Positions 46,318 through 55,344 of a stretch of 64,000 nucleotides of DNA are shown here, piece by piece (the stretch's first letter is position 1; each line of letters opens with the position of its first letter). The DNA lies in the NCBI GenBank assembly GCA_019634735.1, contig JAHCAT010000007.1, forward strand, positions 147,604-211,603, given 5' to 3'. The stretch comes from Lysobacterales bacterium. GTDB lineage: Bacteria > Pseudomonadota > Gammaproteobacteria > Xanthomonadales > UBA2363. The notes under the pieces are model-generated. The model searched no databases. It worked only from the letters and a program-made list of their open reading frames with translations, and had not been told where the DNA came from. The position numbers and the translations under genes were made by a program.

Positions 46318-47162
46318 CAGGCCGGCGTGTCCAGATGCAGCAGGTGGACGCGGCGGTCGTCCGCCTCCAGCACCTGGAAGCGGAAGCCCTGCACCTCGAC
46401 GCTGTCGCCAACCGCCGGGACCTGGCCGGCGCTGGCGGTGACCAGGCCGCCCAGGGTGTCGAAGTCCTCGTCGGAAAGGCTGGCGCCGAAACGGACATTG
46501 AACTCGGCGATCGGGGTCAGGGCGCTGACGTGGAAGCCGTCGCCATTGGCGCGGATCAGTTCCTCGGCGGCATCGTCGGCGTCGTGCTCGTCGTCGATCT
46601 CGCCGACGATCTCCTCCAGCACGTCCTCGATGGTGACCAGGCCGGCGACGCCGCCGTACTCGTCGACGACGATCGCCATGTGGCTGCGTGTGGACTTGAA
46701 CTCGCCAAGCAGCAGGTTCAGGCGCTTGCCTTCGGGGATCAGCACGGCCGGCCGCAGCAGCGGCCCGAGCGCGAACTCGGTGATGCCGGCGCGCACCGCC
46801 TTGAGCAGGTCCTTGGCGAGGAGGATGCCGACGATCTCGTCGCGGTCCTCGCCGTGCACCGGGAAGCGCGAGTGGCCGCTCTCGATGACGGTGTCGACGA
46901 TGCTGTTGAAATCGGCGTCGAGGGCGATCGAAACCACCTGGGCACGCGGCACCATGACATCGGCGACGCGCAGGTCGGTGACGCGCAGGGCGCCTTCGAT
47001 CATCGCCAGGGTGTCGGCCTCGAGCAGACCGTTGGCGCGGGCGGCGCGGAGTTCTTCGAGCAACTCCTCGCGGGATTGCAGTTCGCCACCGAGCAGGTGG
47101 CCGAGTCGTTCCAGCCAGGTGCGTGAGCTTGGCTGCGGACTACTGGGAGGTTCGCCGTTCAT
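46317..47162 (-). CDS. corC: CorC/HlyC family protein with CBS pair
   Basis: 281 residues. Short acidic N-terminus, a CBS pair at about 65-185 (DVMVPRAQVVSI, then HMAIVVDEYGGVAGLVTIEDVLEEIVGEI, shown here as landmarks HMAIVVDEYGG and TIEDVLEEIVGE) and a CorC_HlyC domain to the end. Linked to magnesium or cobalt efflux in enterics. ATG 47162 is chosen; a GTG 21 bases earlier is possible but without a better ribosome binding site. Lies between ybeY and the Lnb-like gene. Confidence 0.92.
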   Translation of the reverse strand: MNGEPPSSPQPSSRTWLERLGHLLGGELQSREELLEELRAARANGLLEADTLAMIEGALRVTDLRVADVMVPRAQVVSIALDADFNSIVDTVIESGHSRFPVHGEDRDEIVGILLAKDLLKAVRAGITEFALGPLLRPAVLIPEGKRLNLLLGEFKSTRSHMAIVVDEYGGVAGLVTIEDVLEEIVGEIDDEHDADDAAEELIRANGDGFHVSALTPIAEFNVRFGASLSDEDFDTLGGLVTASAGQVPAVGDSVEVQGFRFQVLEADDRRVHLLHLDTPA

Positions 47163-47286
47163 GTAGCGGTGGATCGCGCCCACGGGGGAGCGGGATGGCG
47201 AAGTCTAGCCGATTCCCGGGTCGGGGCGTTGAGGCCTTGTCGATCAATGGCTTGGCTTTGGGGGGCGGGGCTCGGGAGCGGGGACA

Positions 47287-47318
47287 GGGGACCGGGGACC
47301 GGGGACCGGGGACCGGGG
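47287..47318 (+). repeat. Tandem GGGGACC heptamers, potential G-quadruplex
   Basis: Four exact copies of GGGGACC followed by a fifth GGGG. Five runs of four guanines separated by three bases form a canonical G-quadruplex motif on the plus strand, in the 236-base gap between ybeY and corC. Confidence 0.85.
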
Positions 47319-47398
47319 CGAGAGCCAGGGCTTGGCTGGGGTGGTGCCTGGGAACGGTAGCGCTGGAGCTGGGTGCCAGGGCGGGGCGGGGCCGGCGG

Positions 47399-47884
47399 TC
47401 AGCGGGACCGGTAGGGATCGGGGAGGCCCAGGCCAGCGAGGATGCGGGTCTCCAGTGCCTCCATGGCCGTCGCGGCCGCTGCGTCGTCATGGTCGTGGCC
47501 GAGCAGATGCAGCACGCCGTGCACGGTCAGATGGGCATGGTGGTCGCGCGGCGGCTTGCCTTGCGCAGCAGCCTCGGCGGCGATCACCGGGGCGCACAGC
47601 ACGATGTCGCCGAGCAGCGGCACCGGTATCCCGGGCGGCAACTCGGCGGGGAACGACAGCACGTTGGTGGCCCGGTCCTTGCCGCGGTACTGGCGGTTCA
47701 GCGCACGGCCTTCGTCGGCATCCACCAGGCGTATCGCCAGCTCGGCCTTGCGGCGATGGCCGGCGCCGGCCAGGGCCGCCGCGACCCAGCGCCGGTAGGA
47801 GGCGGCTGCCGGAAGGCCGGCGCGGGGCAGGGCGTAGCCGACGTGGACCACCGGCACGGCGACGACGCGGCGGCCGGCGTTCAC
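47399..47884 (-). CDS. ybeY: YbeY endoribonuclease/rRNA maturation factor
   Basis: 161 residues with the zinc-binding motif [11 protein letters not shown] (His122, His126, His132) and [10 protein letters not shown]. Involved in 16S rRNA 3' processing and ribosome quality control. Starts at GTG 47884 in a GTGA overlap with the phoH stop. Confidence 0.95.
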   Translation of the reverse strand: MNAGRRVVAVPVVHVGYALPRAGLPAAASYRRWVAAALAGAGHRRKAELAIRLVDADEGRALNRQYRGKDRATNVLSFPAELPPGIPVPLLGDIVLCAPVIAAEAAAQGKPPRDHHAHLTVHGVLHLLGHDHDDAAAATAMEALETRILAGLGLPDPYRSR

Positions 47885-48870
47885 GCGCCGGCCACGGCGC
47901 GCTGGCCGGCTTCGTGGGCTTCGTAGGCGGTGACGATCTTGCGCACCAGCGGGTGGCGCACGACGTCCTTGCTGGTGAAGAAGGTGAACGAGATGCCGTC
48001 CACCGCCTTGAGGATCTCGATCGCCTGGCGCAGCCCCGAGGTCTGCTGGCGCGGCAGGTCGACCTGGGTGACGTCGCCGGTGACCACCGCGATCGAGCCG
48101 AAGCCGATCCGGGTCAGGAACATCTTCATCTGCTCCACCGTCGTGTTCTGCGCCTCGTCGAGGATCACGAAGGCGTCGTTGAGCGTGCGCCCACGCATGA
48201 AGGCCAGCGGCGCGATCTCGATGACGCTGCGCTCGATCAGCTTGGCGACCCGCTCGAAGCCGAGCATCTCGTACAACGCATCGAACAGCGGCCGCAGGTA
48301 GGGGTCGATCTTCTGGCTGAGGTCGCCGGGCAGGAAGCCCAGGCGCTCGCCGGCCTCAACGGCGGGGCGGGTCAGAACCAATCGCTGCACGCGGTTGCTC
48401 TCCAGCGCCTCGACGGCACTGGCCACCGCCAGATAGGTCTTGCCGGTGCCGGCCGGGCCGATCCCGAAGTTGACGTCATGCCGGGCGATCGCGTGCAGGT
48501 AGCGCTGCTGGTTGGGTCCGCGGCCCTTGACCACGCCGCGCTTCACCTTGATCACCACCTCCGGCAAGTCCTGCACGGCGGCCTGGGCGAGCGTTTCGAT
48601 ACCGGCGTCCTGGAGTTGCACGTTCAGACGGGCCGGGGTCAGCGGTTGTCCGGCGGTGTCCCGGTAGATCTCGCGCAGCAGCCGTTCGGCGGCGCGCGCG
48701 CTGCCGGCCTCGCCGATCACCTGGAACAGGTTGCCGCGGTTGTTGATCTCCACGCCCAGGCGCAGCTCGACCTGGCGCAGGTGGGCATCGAACGGGCCGC
48801 ACAGGTTGGCCAGGCGCTCGCCGTCGTCCGGCTCCAGCGCGAACTGCCGTGTCTCCAGGGTGGCGCTCAT
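47881..48870 (-). CDS. phoH: PhoH-family ATPase (YbeZ)
   Basis: 329 residues with Walker [10 protein letters not shown], Walker [11 protein letters not shown], and the family block [19 protein letters not shown]. The N-terminal 100 residues form a KH-like region (GDL/NLFQVIG). Partner of YbeY in ribosome maturation. ATG 48870 overlaps the miaB stop by four bases. Confidence 0.95.
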   Translation of the reverse strand: MSATLETRQFALEPDDGERLANLCGPFDAHLRQVELRLGVEINNRGNLFQVIGEAGSARAAERLLREIYRDTAGQPLTPARLNVQLQDAGIETLAQAAVQDLPEVVIKVKRGVVKGRGPNQQRYLHAIARHDVNFGIGPAGTGKTYLAVASAVEALESNRVQRLVLTRPAVEAGERLGFLPGDLSQKIDPYLRPLFDALYEMLGFERVAKLIERSVIEIAPLAFMRGRTLNDAFVILDEAQNTTVEQMKMFLTRIGFGSIAVVTGDVTQVDLPRQQTSGLRQAIEILKAVDGISFTFFTSKDVVRHPLVRKIVTAYEAHEAGQRAVAGA

Positions 48871-50207
48871 GCGGCGCGCGCGCCATCGGTGACCACCCGG
48901 CCACGCAGCGAGTTGCTGCGGGTGTCGGTGATCTCCACCTGCACGAACTGCCCGACCAGGCGCGCCGGGCCGGCGAAGTTGACGAAGCGCATGTTCTCGG
49001 TGCGCCCGGTCAGCTCGTTGGCATCCTTGCGGCTGGGCCCCTCGACCAGCACCGTCTGCACGGTGCCGACCATGGCCTGGGCGATGCGCGCGGCGTTGTC
49101 GTTGATCGCGGCCTGCAGGCGCGCCAGGCGCGCCGACTTGGTGCCGGGGTCGACATCGTCGGGCAGGTTGGCGGCCGGGGTGCCCGGCCGCCGGGAATAG
49201 ACGAAGGAGAAGCTCTGGTCGAAGCCGACGTCCTCGATCAGCTTCATGGTCGCCTCGAAGTCGCGTTCGGTCTCGCCCGGGAAGCCGACGATGAAGTCGG
49301 TGCTGATCGAGATCCCCGGCCGCGCCTCGCGCAGGCGGCGGATCTTCGCCTTGTATTCCAGGGTGGTGTGGCCGCGCTTCATGGCCGCCAGGATGCGGTC
49401 GGAGCCGGACTGCACCGGCAGGTGCAGGTAGCCGGCCAGCTCCGGGACCTCCGCGTAGGCCTGCACCAGGCGGTCGGTGAACTCGACCGGGTGCGAAGTG
49501 GTGAAGCGCACCCGGCCGATGCCCGGCACCTTGGCCACCGCCCGGATCAGCAGGGCAAGATCGGCCGCCTCGCCATCGGCCATCGGGCCGGCGTAGGCAT
49601 TGACGTTCTGGCCCAGCAGGGTGACTTCGCGCACGCCCTGCGCCGCCAGGCCGCGAACCTCGGCGATCACGTCGTCGAACGGCCGGCTGACTTCCTCGCC
49701 GCGGGTATAGGGCACCACGCAGAAGGTGCAGTACTTGGAGCAGCCTTCCATCACCGAGACGAAGGCGGTCGGGCCTTCGGCGCGCGCCTGCGGCAGGCGG
49801 TCGAACTTCTCGATCTCGGGGAAGGAGATGTCGACCTGGGAACGGCCGCTGCCGCGTCGGGCCTCGATCATCTCCGGCAGCCGGTGCAGGGTCTGCGGCC
49901 CGAACACCAGGTCGACGAAGGGCGCGCGCGCCAGCAGCGCCTCGCCCTCCTGGCTGGCCACGCAGCCGCCGACGCCGATGATCAGGTCCGGCCGGGCCTG
50001 CTTGAGCAGGCGCCAGCGGCCGAGCTGCGAGAACACCTTTTCCTGGGCCTTTTCGCGGATCGAGCAGGTGTTGATCAGCACGACGTCGGCCTCGGTCTCG
50101 TCCTGGGTGAGGTCCAGGCCGTGCGAGGCGGCGAGCACGTCCGCCATCTTCGCGGAGTCGTACTCGTTCATCTGGCAGCCGTGGGTCTTGACGTAAAGCT
50201 TTGCCAT
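48867..50207 (-). CDS. miaB: tRNA-2-methylthio-N6-dimethylallyladenosine synthase
   Basis: Radical-SAM methylthiotransferase modifying A37 of tRNAs reading UNN codons. 446 residues: N-terminal domain with the three auxiliary cluster cysteines ([25 protein letters not shown]), radical-SAM motif CSKYCTFC, and a C-terminal TRAM domain ending near SLRGRVV. ATG 50207 gives the standard start. First gene of miaB-phoH-ybeY-corC-Lnb-like. Confidence 0.97.
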   Translation of the reverse strand: MAKLYVKTHGCQMNEYDSAKMADVLAASHGLDLTQDETEADVVLINTCSIREKAQEKVFSQLGRWRLLKQARPDLIIGVGGCVASQEGEALLARAPFVDLVFGPQTLHRLPEMIEARRGSGRSQVDISFPEIEKFDRLPQARAEGPTAFVSVMEGCSKYCTFCVVPYTRGEEVSRPFDDVIAEVRGLAAQGVREVTLLGQNVNAYAGPMADGEAADLALLIRAVAKVPGIGRVRFTTSHPVEFTDRLVQAYAEVPELAGYLHLPVQSGSDRILAAMKRGHTTLEYKAKIRRLREARPGISISTDFIVGFPGETERDFEATMKLIEDVGFDQSFSFVYSRRPGTPAANLPDDVDPGTKSARLARLQAAINDNAARIAQAMVGTVQTVLVEGPSRKDANELTGRTENMRFVNFAGPARLVGQFVQVEITDTRSNSLRGRVVTDGARAA

Positions 50208-50376
50208 GGAACGGAATTCGCTGGAGTTGGGCGGGTCGGCCGGGACCGGGGCAGGGCCCGCGCGATGTGACCGGCGTCCGCTTTGCCGGGGCCGAAAACC
50301 TGAACGGGGCCGCCAGTTTACGCGCGAAAGCTTTTGCCGGAAACTAAGCACCCGCCGCGCGCTCGAAGAGGGGACG

Positions 50377-51273
50377 ATGCGCCCGCTGCCCGCCCCACCG
50401 CTGCTGCTTGCAAGTCTCGCCCTGCTGGGCCTGGGGGCGCAGGCGGTGGCGGGCGAGAATGTCCTGTGGCGTTGCCAGGACGGCAACGGCCATCTCGCCT
50501 TCACCAATACCCGTGCCGGGTACAGCGGTTGCACGGAAGTCGGACGCTATCCGGCGACGCGCGCCGCCCCGGCCACCGGTGCCGCCCGCGTACAGGCCTT
50601 GGCCCCGGCTCCCACGCCGCCGCCGGAGGCCGCCGGCGCCACCATCAGCGCCAGCCCCGGACGCCGCGCCAGTCGGCAGCAGGGGGCGGTCTACCGTTTC
50701 CGCCGCGACGGCGTGGTGCATTACACCAACGTCCGTCCGGCCTCCGGCGCGGAGGTCGTGTTCACCTACGCGATCGAGGCCTGCATCGCCTGCCAGGTGA
50801 CCTCCTCGGTCGACTGGCATTCGGTGGCCCTGCGCCTCACCGAGTACGGCCAGGAGATCGCCCGCTCGGCCGCCCTGCACGGCGTCGACGAGGCCCTGGT
50901 GCGTGCGGTCATCCATGCCGAGTCGGCGTTCCGTTCCAACGCCCTGTCCCATGCCGGCGCGCAGGGGCTGATGCAGCTGATGCCGGCCACCGCCGCCCGC
51001 TTCGGCGTCGGCGACGTCTACGACCCCGGACAGAACATCGCCGGGGGCGTCGAATACCTGGCCTGGCTGTTGCGCCGCTTCGATGGCGACATCCGGCTGG
51101 CGACCGCGGGGTACAACGCCGGGGAGGGCGCCGTCGACCGCCATGGCGGCATTCCGCCGTTCGCCGAGACCCAGGTCTACGTCGAACGCGTCGGCATCCT
51201 GCACGAGCGCTACCGCGCGGCCATCGCGGCGACCAGCAGTGCGGCACCGGTCGGTGTCGGCGCCAGTCCCTGA
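50377..51273 (+). CDS. Exported lytic transglycosylase with DUF4124-like segments
   Basis: 298 residues. Signal peptide (about 1-25), then two short segments resembling DUF4124 ([16 protein letters not shown] and [14 protein letters not shown]), a proline/alanine linker, and a C-terminal SLT domain. The catalytic Glu182 lies in [22 protein letters not shown] and [11 protein letters not shown] are further conserved motifs. It should cleave the glycan strands of peptidoglycan in the periplasm. Divergent from miaB. Confidence 0.9.
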   Translation: MRPLPAPPLLLASLALLGLGAQAVAGENVLWRCQDGNGHLAFTNTRAGYSGCTEVGRYPATRAAPATGAARVQALAPAPTPPPEAAGATISASPGRRASRQQGAVYRFRRDGVVHYTNVRPASGAEVVFTYAIEACIACQVTSSVDWHSVALRLTEYGQEIARSAALHGVDEALVRAVIHAESAFRSNALSHAGAQGLMQLMPATAARFGVGDVYDPGQNIAGGVEYLAWLLRRFDGDIRLATAGYNAGEGAVDRHGGIPPFAETQVYVERVGILHERYRAAIAATSSAAPVGVGASP

Positions 51274-51283
51274 TCGGTTGCCG

Positions 51284-51997
51284 GTGGGACGCGGGCGGCA
51301 CTCGTCCGGCTGTCCGGGAACAGCCCTGCTGGTGGTTTGCGCCCTGGCGATCGCCGACCCGGCTGCGGGATCGAACCGCCACTGGAGGAGCGACGAAGGG
51401 GTTGCACGGGTGCGCGCCAGCCGGCCCCCGCTTCCTGCGGCCGCCGGTCCCGCTGCCGTTGCCGGCGGGACGCGGGCACAGGCGTCGGCTGCTGTCCAGC
51501 CGGATACCGTGGGGCCCGGTGGCGTGAATGACACGGTTCCTGCGCCAGCGGTGCGCCCCGACAAGCCGGGCGGTGCCGGCCAGGATGCGTTGTCGGGCCG
51601 CGCCGAACCGCCCCGGCTCCCGCACCAGCGACCGCGGCCGCCGAGGTTTCCATCGGAGGCCATGCGCTTTGGCGTTGGCGCACGGGTGATGCTGCATGTG
51701 CTGGTGGATGCCCAAGGGATCGCCGAGCGCATCCATCCCTGTCAGACCAGCCTGACTTCGGGCGCCCTCTCCGATTCGGATGCGGCACGCGTCCGTCGCG
51801 CCTTCGAAGCGTCTGCCGTCCGTGCGGTCGCCCGGTGGCGATTCAGCCCGGCCAGGATCGATGGCCAGCCGATGGGCGGACATCTGGTCTTCCCGGTCGA
51901 CTTCAGGCCAGTCGAGGAGGGACCCCAGGTCCTGGTTCCTGGCCCGGTCGATCCGCCCCCGTGGCATCCGGTCGGCGAGCCGCACCAGCACAGGTGA
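51284..51997 (+). CDS. TonB C-terminal domain protein
   Basis: 237 residues if GTG 51284 is the start (TTG 51278 is also possible; neither has a good ribosome binding site). A short hydrophobic N-terminal segment (TALLVVCALAIADPAAG), a proline/arginine-rich spacer to about residue 120, then a TonB-C-like domain with GARVMLHVLVDAQG, SAVRAVARWRFSP and GHLVFPVDF. It lacks the Pro-Glu/Pro-Lys repeats of canonical TonB and may be a TonB-like periplasmic protein. Lies just downstream of the transglycosylase. Confidence 0.6.
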   Translation: MGRGRHSSGCPGTALLVVCALAIADPAAGSNRHWRSDEGVARVRASRPPLPAAAGPAAVAGGTRAQASAAVQPDTVGPGGVNDTVPAPAVRPDKPGGAGQDALSGRAEPPRLPHQRPRPPRFPSEAMRFGVGARVMLHVLVDAQGIAERIHPCQTSLTSGALSDSDAARVRRAFEASAVRAVARWRFSPARIDGQPMGGHLVFPVDFRPVEEGPQVLVPGPVDPPPWHPVGEPHQHR

Positions 51998-52165
51998 CCG
52001 GAGCGATGGTGTGGCACGTGCCGGCGGCATCGGCCACCGGGCAACTCCGCGATCCGCGCAGGCGGCGGCATCCGCGCGGCCCCGCGTCCGGCGGCCCCGG
52101 GGCGGGCTGCCGGACGGAGGCCGCGCCCGGGTTGCTCGCGACATTCCTACTGCCGGCAACCTCGG

Positions 52166-53242
52166 CTACTGGTAACCGTTGCAGTAGATCGAATCCTGCG
52201 CGGGATCGGTCGACCAGTTGCGCATGTGGAAGACCGCCGGGGTCAGCCCAAGGCTGGCGTCCACCGGTTCCACCGTGATCCTGTAACAGCCGGCGATATC
52301 GTTGGCTGTGGCGAAGAACACCACCAGGCCGTCGAGGTCGGACCGGGCGGTGATGACGCGGCCGGGCGGGTCGCTGCTGGACGGGGCGGTCAGGTCGGCG
52401 CTGGCCCCGGTCAGCGGTGCGGAGATCCTCACCATCAGGCCCGGCACGCCATCGCCGTCGCCGTCCCTGACGATGGCGATGATCGGATTGCCGATGGGCT
52501 GCCCGACCTGGGCCTGCAGGTCGCCGCTGAAGGTGTCGATCACGATTTCCGCGGGCGGGCCGATGTCGCGCCCTTCCAGCTCCACGGCGCCGGTGAACGA
52601 GATGCTGGGGATCAGGTTGGCCCCGAGCACGCCCTGGGGCTCGCTGAACAGCCGCACGCCGATGAAGCCGGACGCGGCGATGTCGGCCAGGTAGCCGAAA
52701 CGCAGCCGGTACTCGTTCGCGCCCAGCAGGGTCAGCTCGGCGAGCTGGGGCGGCGCGGTCGTGCTCGAGGCGATCGGGGTGCCGGCCGCGGTCAGGGCGA
52801 TGCCCGTGTTCGAACCGGACAGCAGGCCCAGGTTGAGCGGGGACCCGGTGGTGATGTCGGCGGACAGGATGTAGAAGCGGCCGAACTGCCAGGACTCGCC
52901 CAGGGTTTGCGAGAACCAGCCCCTGTTGTTCAGGATTCCGGCGATGTTGATGCCCAGCAGGCCGGAAATGCTTGCGTTCTGCTGAGCGGGATCGACGGTC
53001 AGGACGGGGCGCGCCAGCAGCCCGGCGACACCGAAGGAGCTGCCCAGCCAGGGTCCCGCGCCGATCGGCTGGTTGACGATGTCGGCCCCGAGCAGTCCCC
53101 CGACGCTGCCGGCATTGCCGGGGTCGGAGAAATCGGCGTTGGGAATGGCGACAGGGCCCTGCGCCATGGCCTGGCCGGCGGCAAGCGCCAGCGACGAAAC
53201 GAAAAGTGCAAGTCGTGCACGCGGACGATGCGGGATGTTCAT
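52166..53242 (-). CDS. Secreted Ig-like/Big_1-type protein ending in the SIYCNGYQ motif
   Basis: 358 residues with signal peptide MNIPHRPRARLALFVSSLALAAGQAMA, a middle beta-rich domain (about 35-215), and a C-terminal Ig-like domain similar to bacterial Big_1 repeats (GDGDGVPGLMVRISAPL and TARSDLDGLVVFFATA). The last residues DSIYCNGYQ fit the (I/L)(F/Y)-x-(D/H/N)-(G/D)-(F/Y)-(E/Q) pattern of the other secreted proteins here. AGGGAG precedes ATG 53242. Function unknown; an adhesin or surface protein is possible. Confidence 0.7.
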   Translation of the reverse strand: MNIPHRPRARLALFVSSLALAAGQAMAQGPVAIPNADFSDPGNAGSVGGLLGADIVNQPIGAGPWLGSSFGVAGLLARPVLTVDPAQQNASISGLLGINIAGILNNRGWFSQTLGESWQFGRFYILSADITTGSPLNLGLLSGSNTGIALTAAGTPIASSTTAPPQLAELTLLGANEYRLRFGYLADIAASGFIGVRLFSEPQGVLGANLIPSISFTGAVELEGRDIGPPAEIVIDTFSGDLQAQVGQPIGNPIIAIVRDGDGDGVPGLMVRISAPLTGASADLTAPSSSDPPGRVITARSDLDGLVVFFATANDIAGCYRITVEPVDASLGLTPAVFHMRNWSTDPAQDSIYCNGYQ

Positions 53243-53403
53243 GCTGGACTCCCTGATGGATAGATGACGTTCCCTGTTTCCCTCCGGCGGGCGGCTGAAG
53301 CAGCCATGTAAGAAGTGCGACGAAACGACGCGAGGTGAAAGTTGCGCCGTGAACAAAACATACGCCCGCAACCAGCGGGAAATGCGAAGTCCACGTGAAA
53401 TTG

Positions 53404-53418
53404 GCGAAAAATTTTCGC
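53404..53418. promoter_or_regulatory. AT-rich palindrome upstream of secreted protein gene
   Basis: GCGAAAA, one base, TTTTCGC: a perfect seven-base inverted repeat in an unusually AT-rich stretch about 165 bases before the gene at 53242. Could be an operator or part of a promoter. Confidence 0.35.
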
Positions 53419-53426
53419 GAAGGCGC

Positions 53427-53453
53427 AAACCGTGATACGGATCACGGTTTTTC
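53427..53453. terminator. Bidirectional hairpin after mgtE
   Basis: A perfect ten-base-pair stem AAACCGTGAT / ATCACGGTTT with loop ACGG, flanked by T-runs on the plus side and a shorter run on the minus side. It lies between the stop of mgtE and the upstream region of the 53242 gene. Confidence 0.7.
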
Positions 53454-53513
53454 CGCTCGGGGTTGCTGAAAGTTGTGCGCTTTGGCGTCAGGTTTTTCCG
53501 GACACGTGTGTGC

Positions 53514-54869
53514 TCAGCCCTGGAGGTCCAGGACCACGCTGGCGATGCCGAAATAGATGACGATGCCGCTGATGTCGGCGATGCAGGTGATCAGCGGCGT
53601 ACTCGCGGTGGCCGGGTCGAGCTTCAACCGCGAGAACGCGAACGGCAGGCTCATGCCGATCAGGCTGCCGGCCATCACCGCCACCACCATGGTCAGTGCC
53701 ACGGTGATGCCGATCGCCAGGCCGCCGCGCCAGATGCCGAGGCCGGCCACGGCGAACGCCAGCGCGAGGCCGAGGGCAAGGGCGACGCCGAACTCCTTCA
53801 GCAGCAGGCTGAACCAGTCGCGGACCGAGACGTCGCCCGTCGCCAGGGCGCGCACCATCAGGGTCGAGGACTGCGAGCCGGCGTTGCCGGCCGAACCGAT
53901 CAGCAGCGGCAGGAAGAACAGCAGGACGATCGCCTGGGATATGGTCTCCTCGAAGTGCGCAAGCGCCGCACCGCTGAAAATGTTGGCGAACACCAGCAAC
54001 ACCAGCCAGGGCGAGCGCTTGCGGAACAGGTACCAGACGCTGGCGTCGCGCACGCTGACGTCCACCGAGCCCACCGAGGCCAGCTTGTGGAAGTCCTCGG
54101 TGGTCTCTTCCTCGGCCACGTCCATGACGTCGTCGACGGTCACCGTGCCGAGCAGCACGCCGTCGGCGTCCACCACCGGCAGCGCCTCCAGGTCGTAGCG
54201 CTGGATGAGCCGGACCGCCTCCTCGCGGTCGGCGTCGGGGCGAACCGAGACCGCCTCGCGCTTCATCAGGGTGCGCACCGGCTGTTCCAGCGGCGCCAGG
54301 ATGAAGGCGCGCAGGGGCAGGGCATCCAGCAGCTTGCCTTCCGGCTGGGTCACGTAGACGCGGTTGACCGATTCGCCGTTCTCGTTGGCGGCGCGGATGT
54401 GGGCGAGGGCGTCGGCGATCGTCCAGTACGGGCGCACCGACACGAAGTCGGTGTTCATCAGGCGGCCGACGCTGGACTCGTCGTAGGCCAGCATCTCGCG
54501 CGTATCCTCGCGCTCCTCGGCCGGCAGTTCGGCGATCAGCTGTTCGGCCTGGGGCGCCTCCAGCTCGTCGATCAGGGCGGCGCGGTCGTCGCTGTCCAGT
54601 TCACCCACGATGGCGCGCCGGCGTTCGGCCGACAGGCTGCCCAGGATCTGCGGCTGCAGCGCCAGGTCGATGTAGGCGAAGGTGCGGACCTGGCGGTCCG
54701 GGTCGAGCAGGCCGAACAGCGTGTCGAACGGCGCGTCGCCGTCCAGTTCGCTCATCAGCAGGGCGATGTCCTGGACCCGCTGGGTCTCGAACCAGGCGCG
54801 CAGCGGCTCGTATTCGCCCCGGTCGATCAGGGCCTGGAGATGCTGGACCTTGTCGCGGATGTCTTCCAT
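53514..54869 (-). CDS. mgtE: Magnesium transporter MgtE
   Basis: A 451-residue Mg2+ channel: cytosolic helical N-domain (about 1-130, LLDPDRQVRTFAYIDL), a CBS pair (130-255) with DDVMDVAEEETTEDF leading into the plug helix, and five membrane helices with the pore region LPLLIGSAGNAGSQSSTLMVRAL, of which GNAGSQSS is the conserved selectivity segment. ATG 54869. It is preceded by a long untranslated stretch and by a repeat element. Confidence 0.96.
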   Translation of the reverse strand: MEDIRDKVQHLQALIDRGEYEPLRAWFETQRVQDIALLMSELDGDAPFDTLFGLLDPDRQVRTFAYIDLALQPQILGSLSAERRRAIVGELDSDDRAALIDELEAPQAEQLIAELPAEEREDTREMLAYDESSVGRLMNTDFVSVRPYWTIADALAHIRAANENGESVNRVYVTQPEGKLLDALPLRAFILAPLEQPVRTLMKREAVSVRPDADREEAVRLIQRYDLEALPVVDADGVLLGTVTVDDVMDVAEEETTEDFHKLASVGSVDVSVRDASVWYLFRKRSPWLVLLVFANIFSGAALAHFEETISQAIVLLFFLPLLIGSAGNAGSQSSTLMVRALATGDVSVRDWFSLLLKEFGVALALGLALAFAVAGLGIWRGGLAIGITVALTMVVAVMAGSLIGMSLPFAFSRLKLDPATASTPLITCIADISGIVIYFGIASVVLDLQG

Positions 54870-55110
54870 GGCGCGGCCTCCGGGGTCACGACCCGCATGG
54901 GCGGACCGGGCAGGGAATCAATGGGCCGGGGCGGGCGGGCTCGCGTTCATGCGGCCCGGACGACGCAGTTCGTCCAGGCGGGTCGGCTCGGAAACGTCGC
55001 CGGGAGGCCGTCGGCCGTCAGGCCATCGGGTCCCCGCGGGCGGCGTCTGCTCGACGCATGTCGCTGCTGTCCAACGCGGCCCCGGGGTGGCAAGAGGAGG
55101 CCGGATTGTA
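54870..55110 (-). promoter_or_regulatory. Long putative leader of mgtE with a -10 element
   Basis: TACAAT on the minus strand (55105-55110) matches the -10 consensus in five of six positions and would give a transcript leader of about 230 bases. No known magnesium riboswitch or yybP-ykoY consensus was recognised, but several GC-rich inverted repeats exist (for example GGCCGTCGGCCGTCAGGCC area near 55000). The rest of the 475-base gap up to 55344 is the MITE-like repeat at 55172-55341. Confidence 0.4.
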
Positions 55111-55171
55111 GCGCTCCTGACGAGCCCCAGTGGCCTGGGCGGTCCGGATTTCGGCGATCGGGCTGCAACCT

Positions 55172-55341
55172 GGATATTTCGTGAGACCGCTACTGCGGCC
55201 TCCGATCGTCGCGCCGTGGCGCGGTCTGCTCCCGCTGGCCAGCTCGACGTGTAGTCGGCCACGCCTTCGCCGTCAAACGGTCCGCTGCCCGCACCACAGC
55301 GCGATCTCGACGACCTCGCTGCGCGTCCGCATGAAATGTCC
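55172..55341 (+). repeat. MITE-like dispersed repeat, copy B
   Basis: A 170-bp element with imperfect terminal inverted repeats: GGATATTTCGTGAGACC at the left and, as reverse complement of 55325-55341, GGACATTTCATGCGGAC at the right (12 of 17 identical, 10 of the outer 12). The core aligns end to end with 8938-9106 in the same orientation and similar length. Its right end touches the stop codon of the DegS-like gene, which reads TAG at 55345-55347. Confidence 0.75.
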
Positions 55342-55344
55342 GGG

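Noticed and set aside
47169..47360. Small plus-strand frames between ybeY and corC
   Set aside because: They are translations of the GGGGACC heptamer array and lack ribosome binding sites.
54870..55171. Known magnesium or manganese riboswitch before mgtE
   Set aside because: No conserved core of M-box or yybP-ykoY class could be matched by eye.
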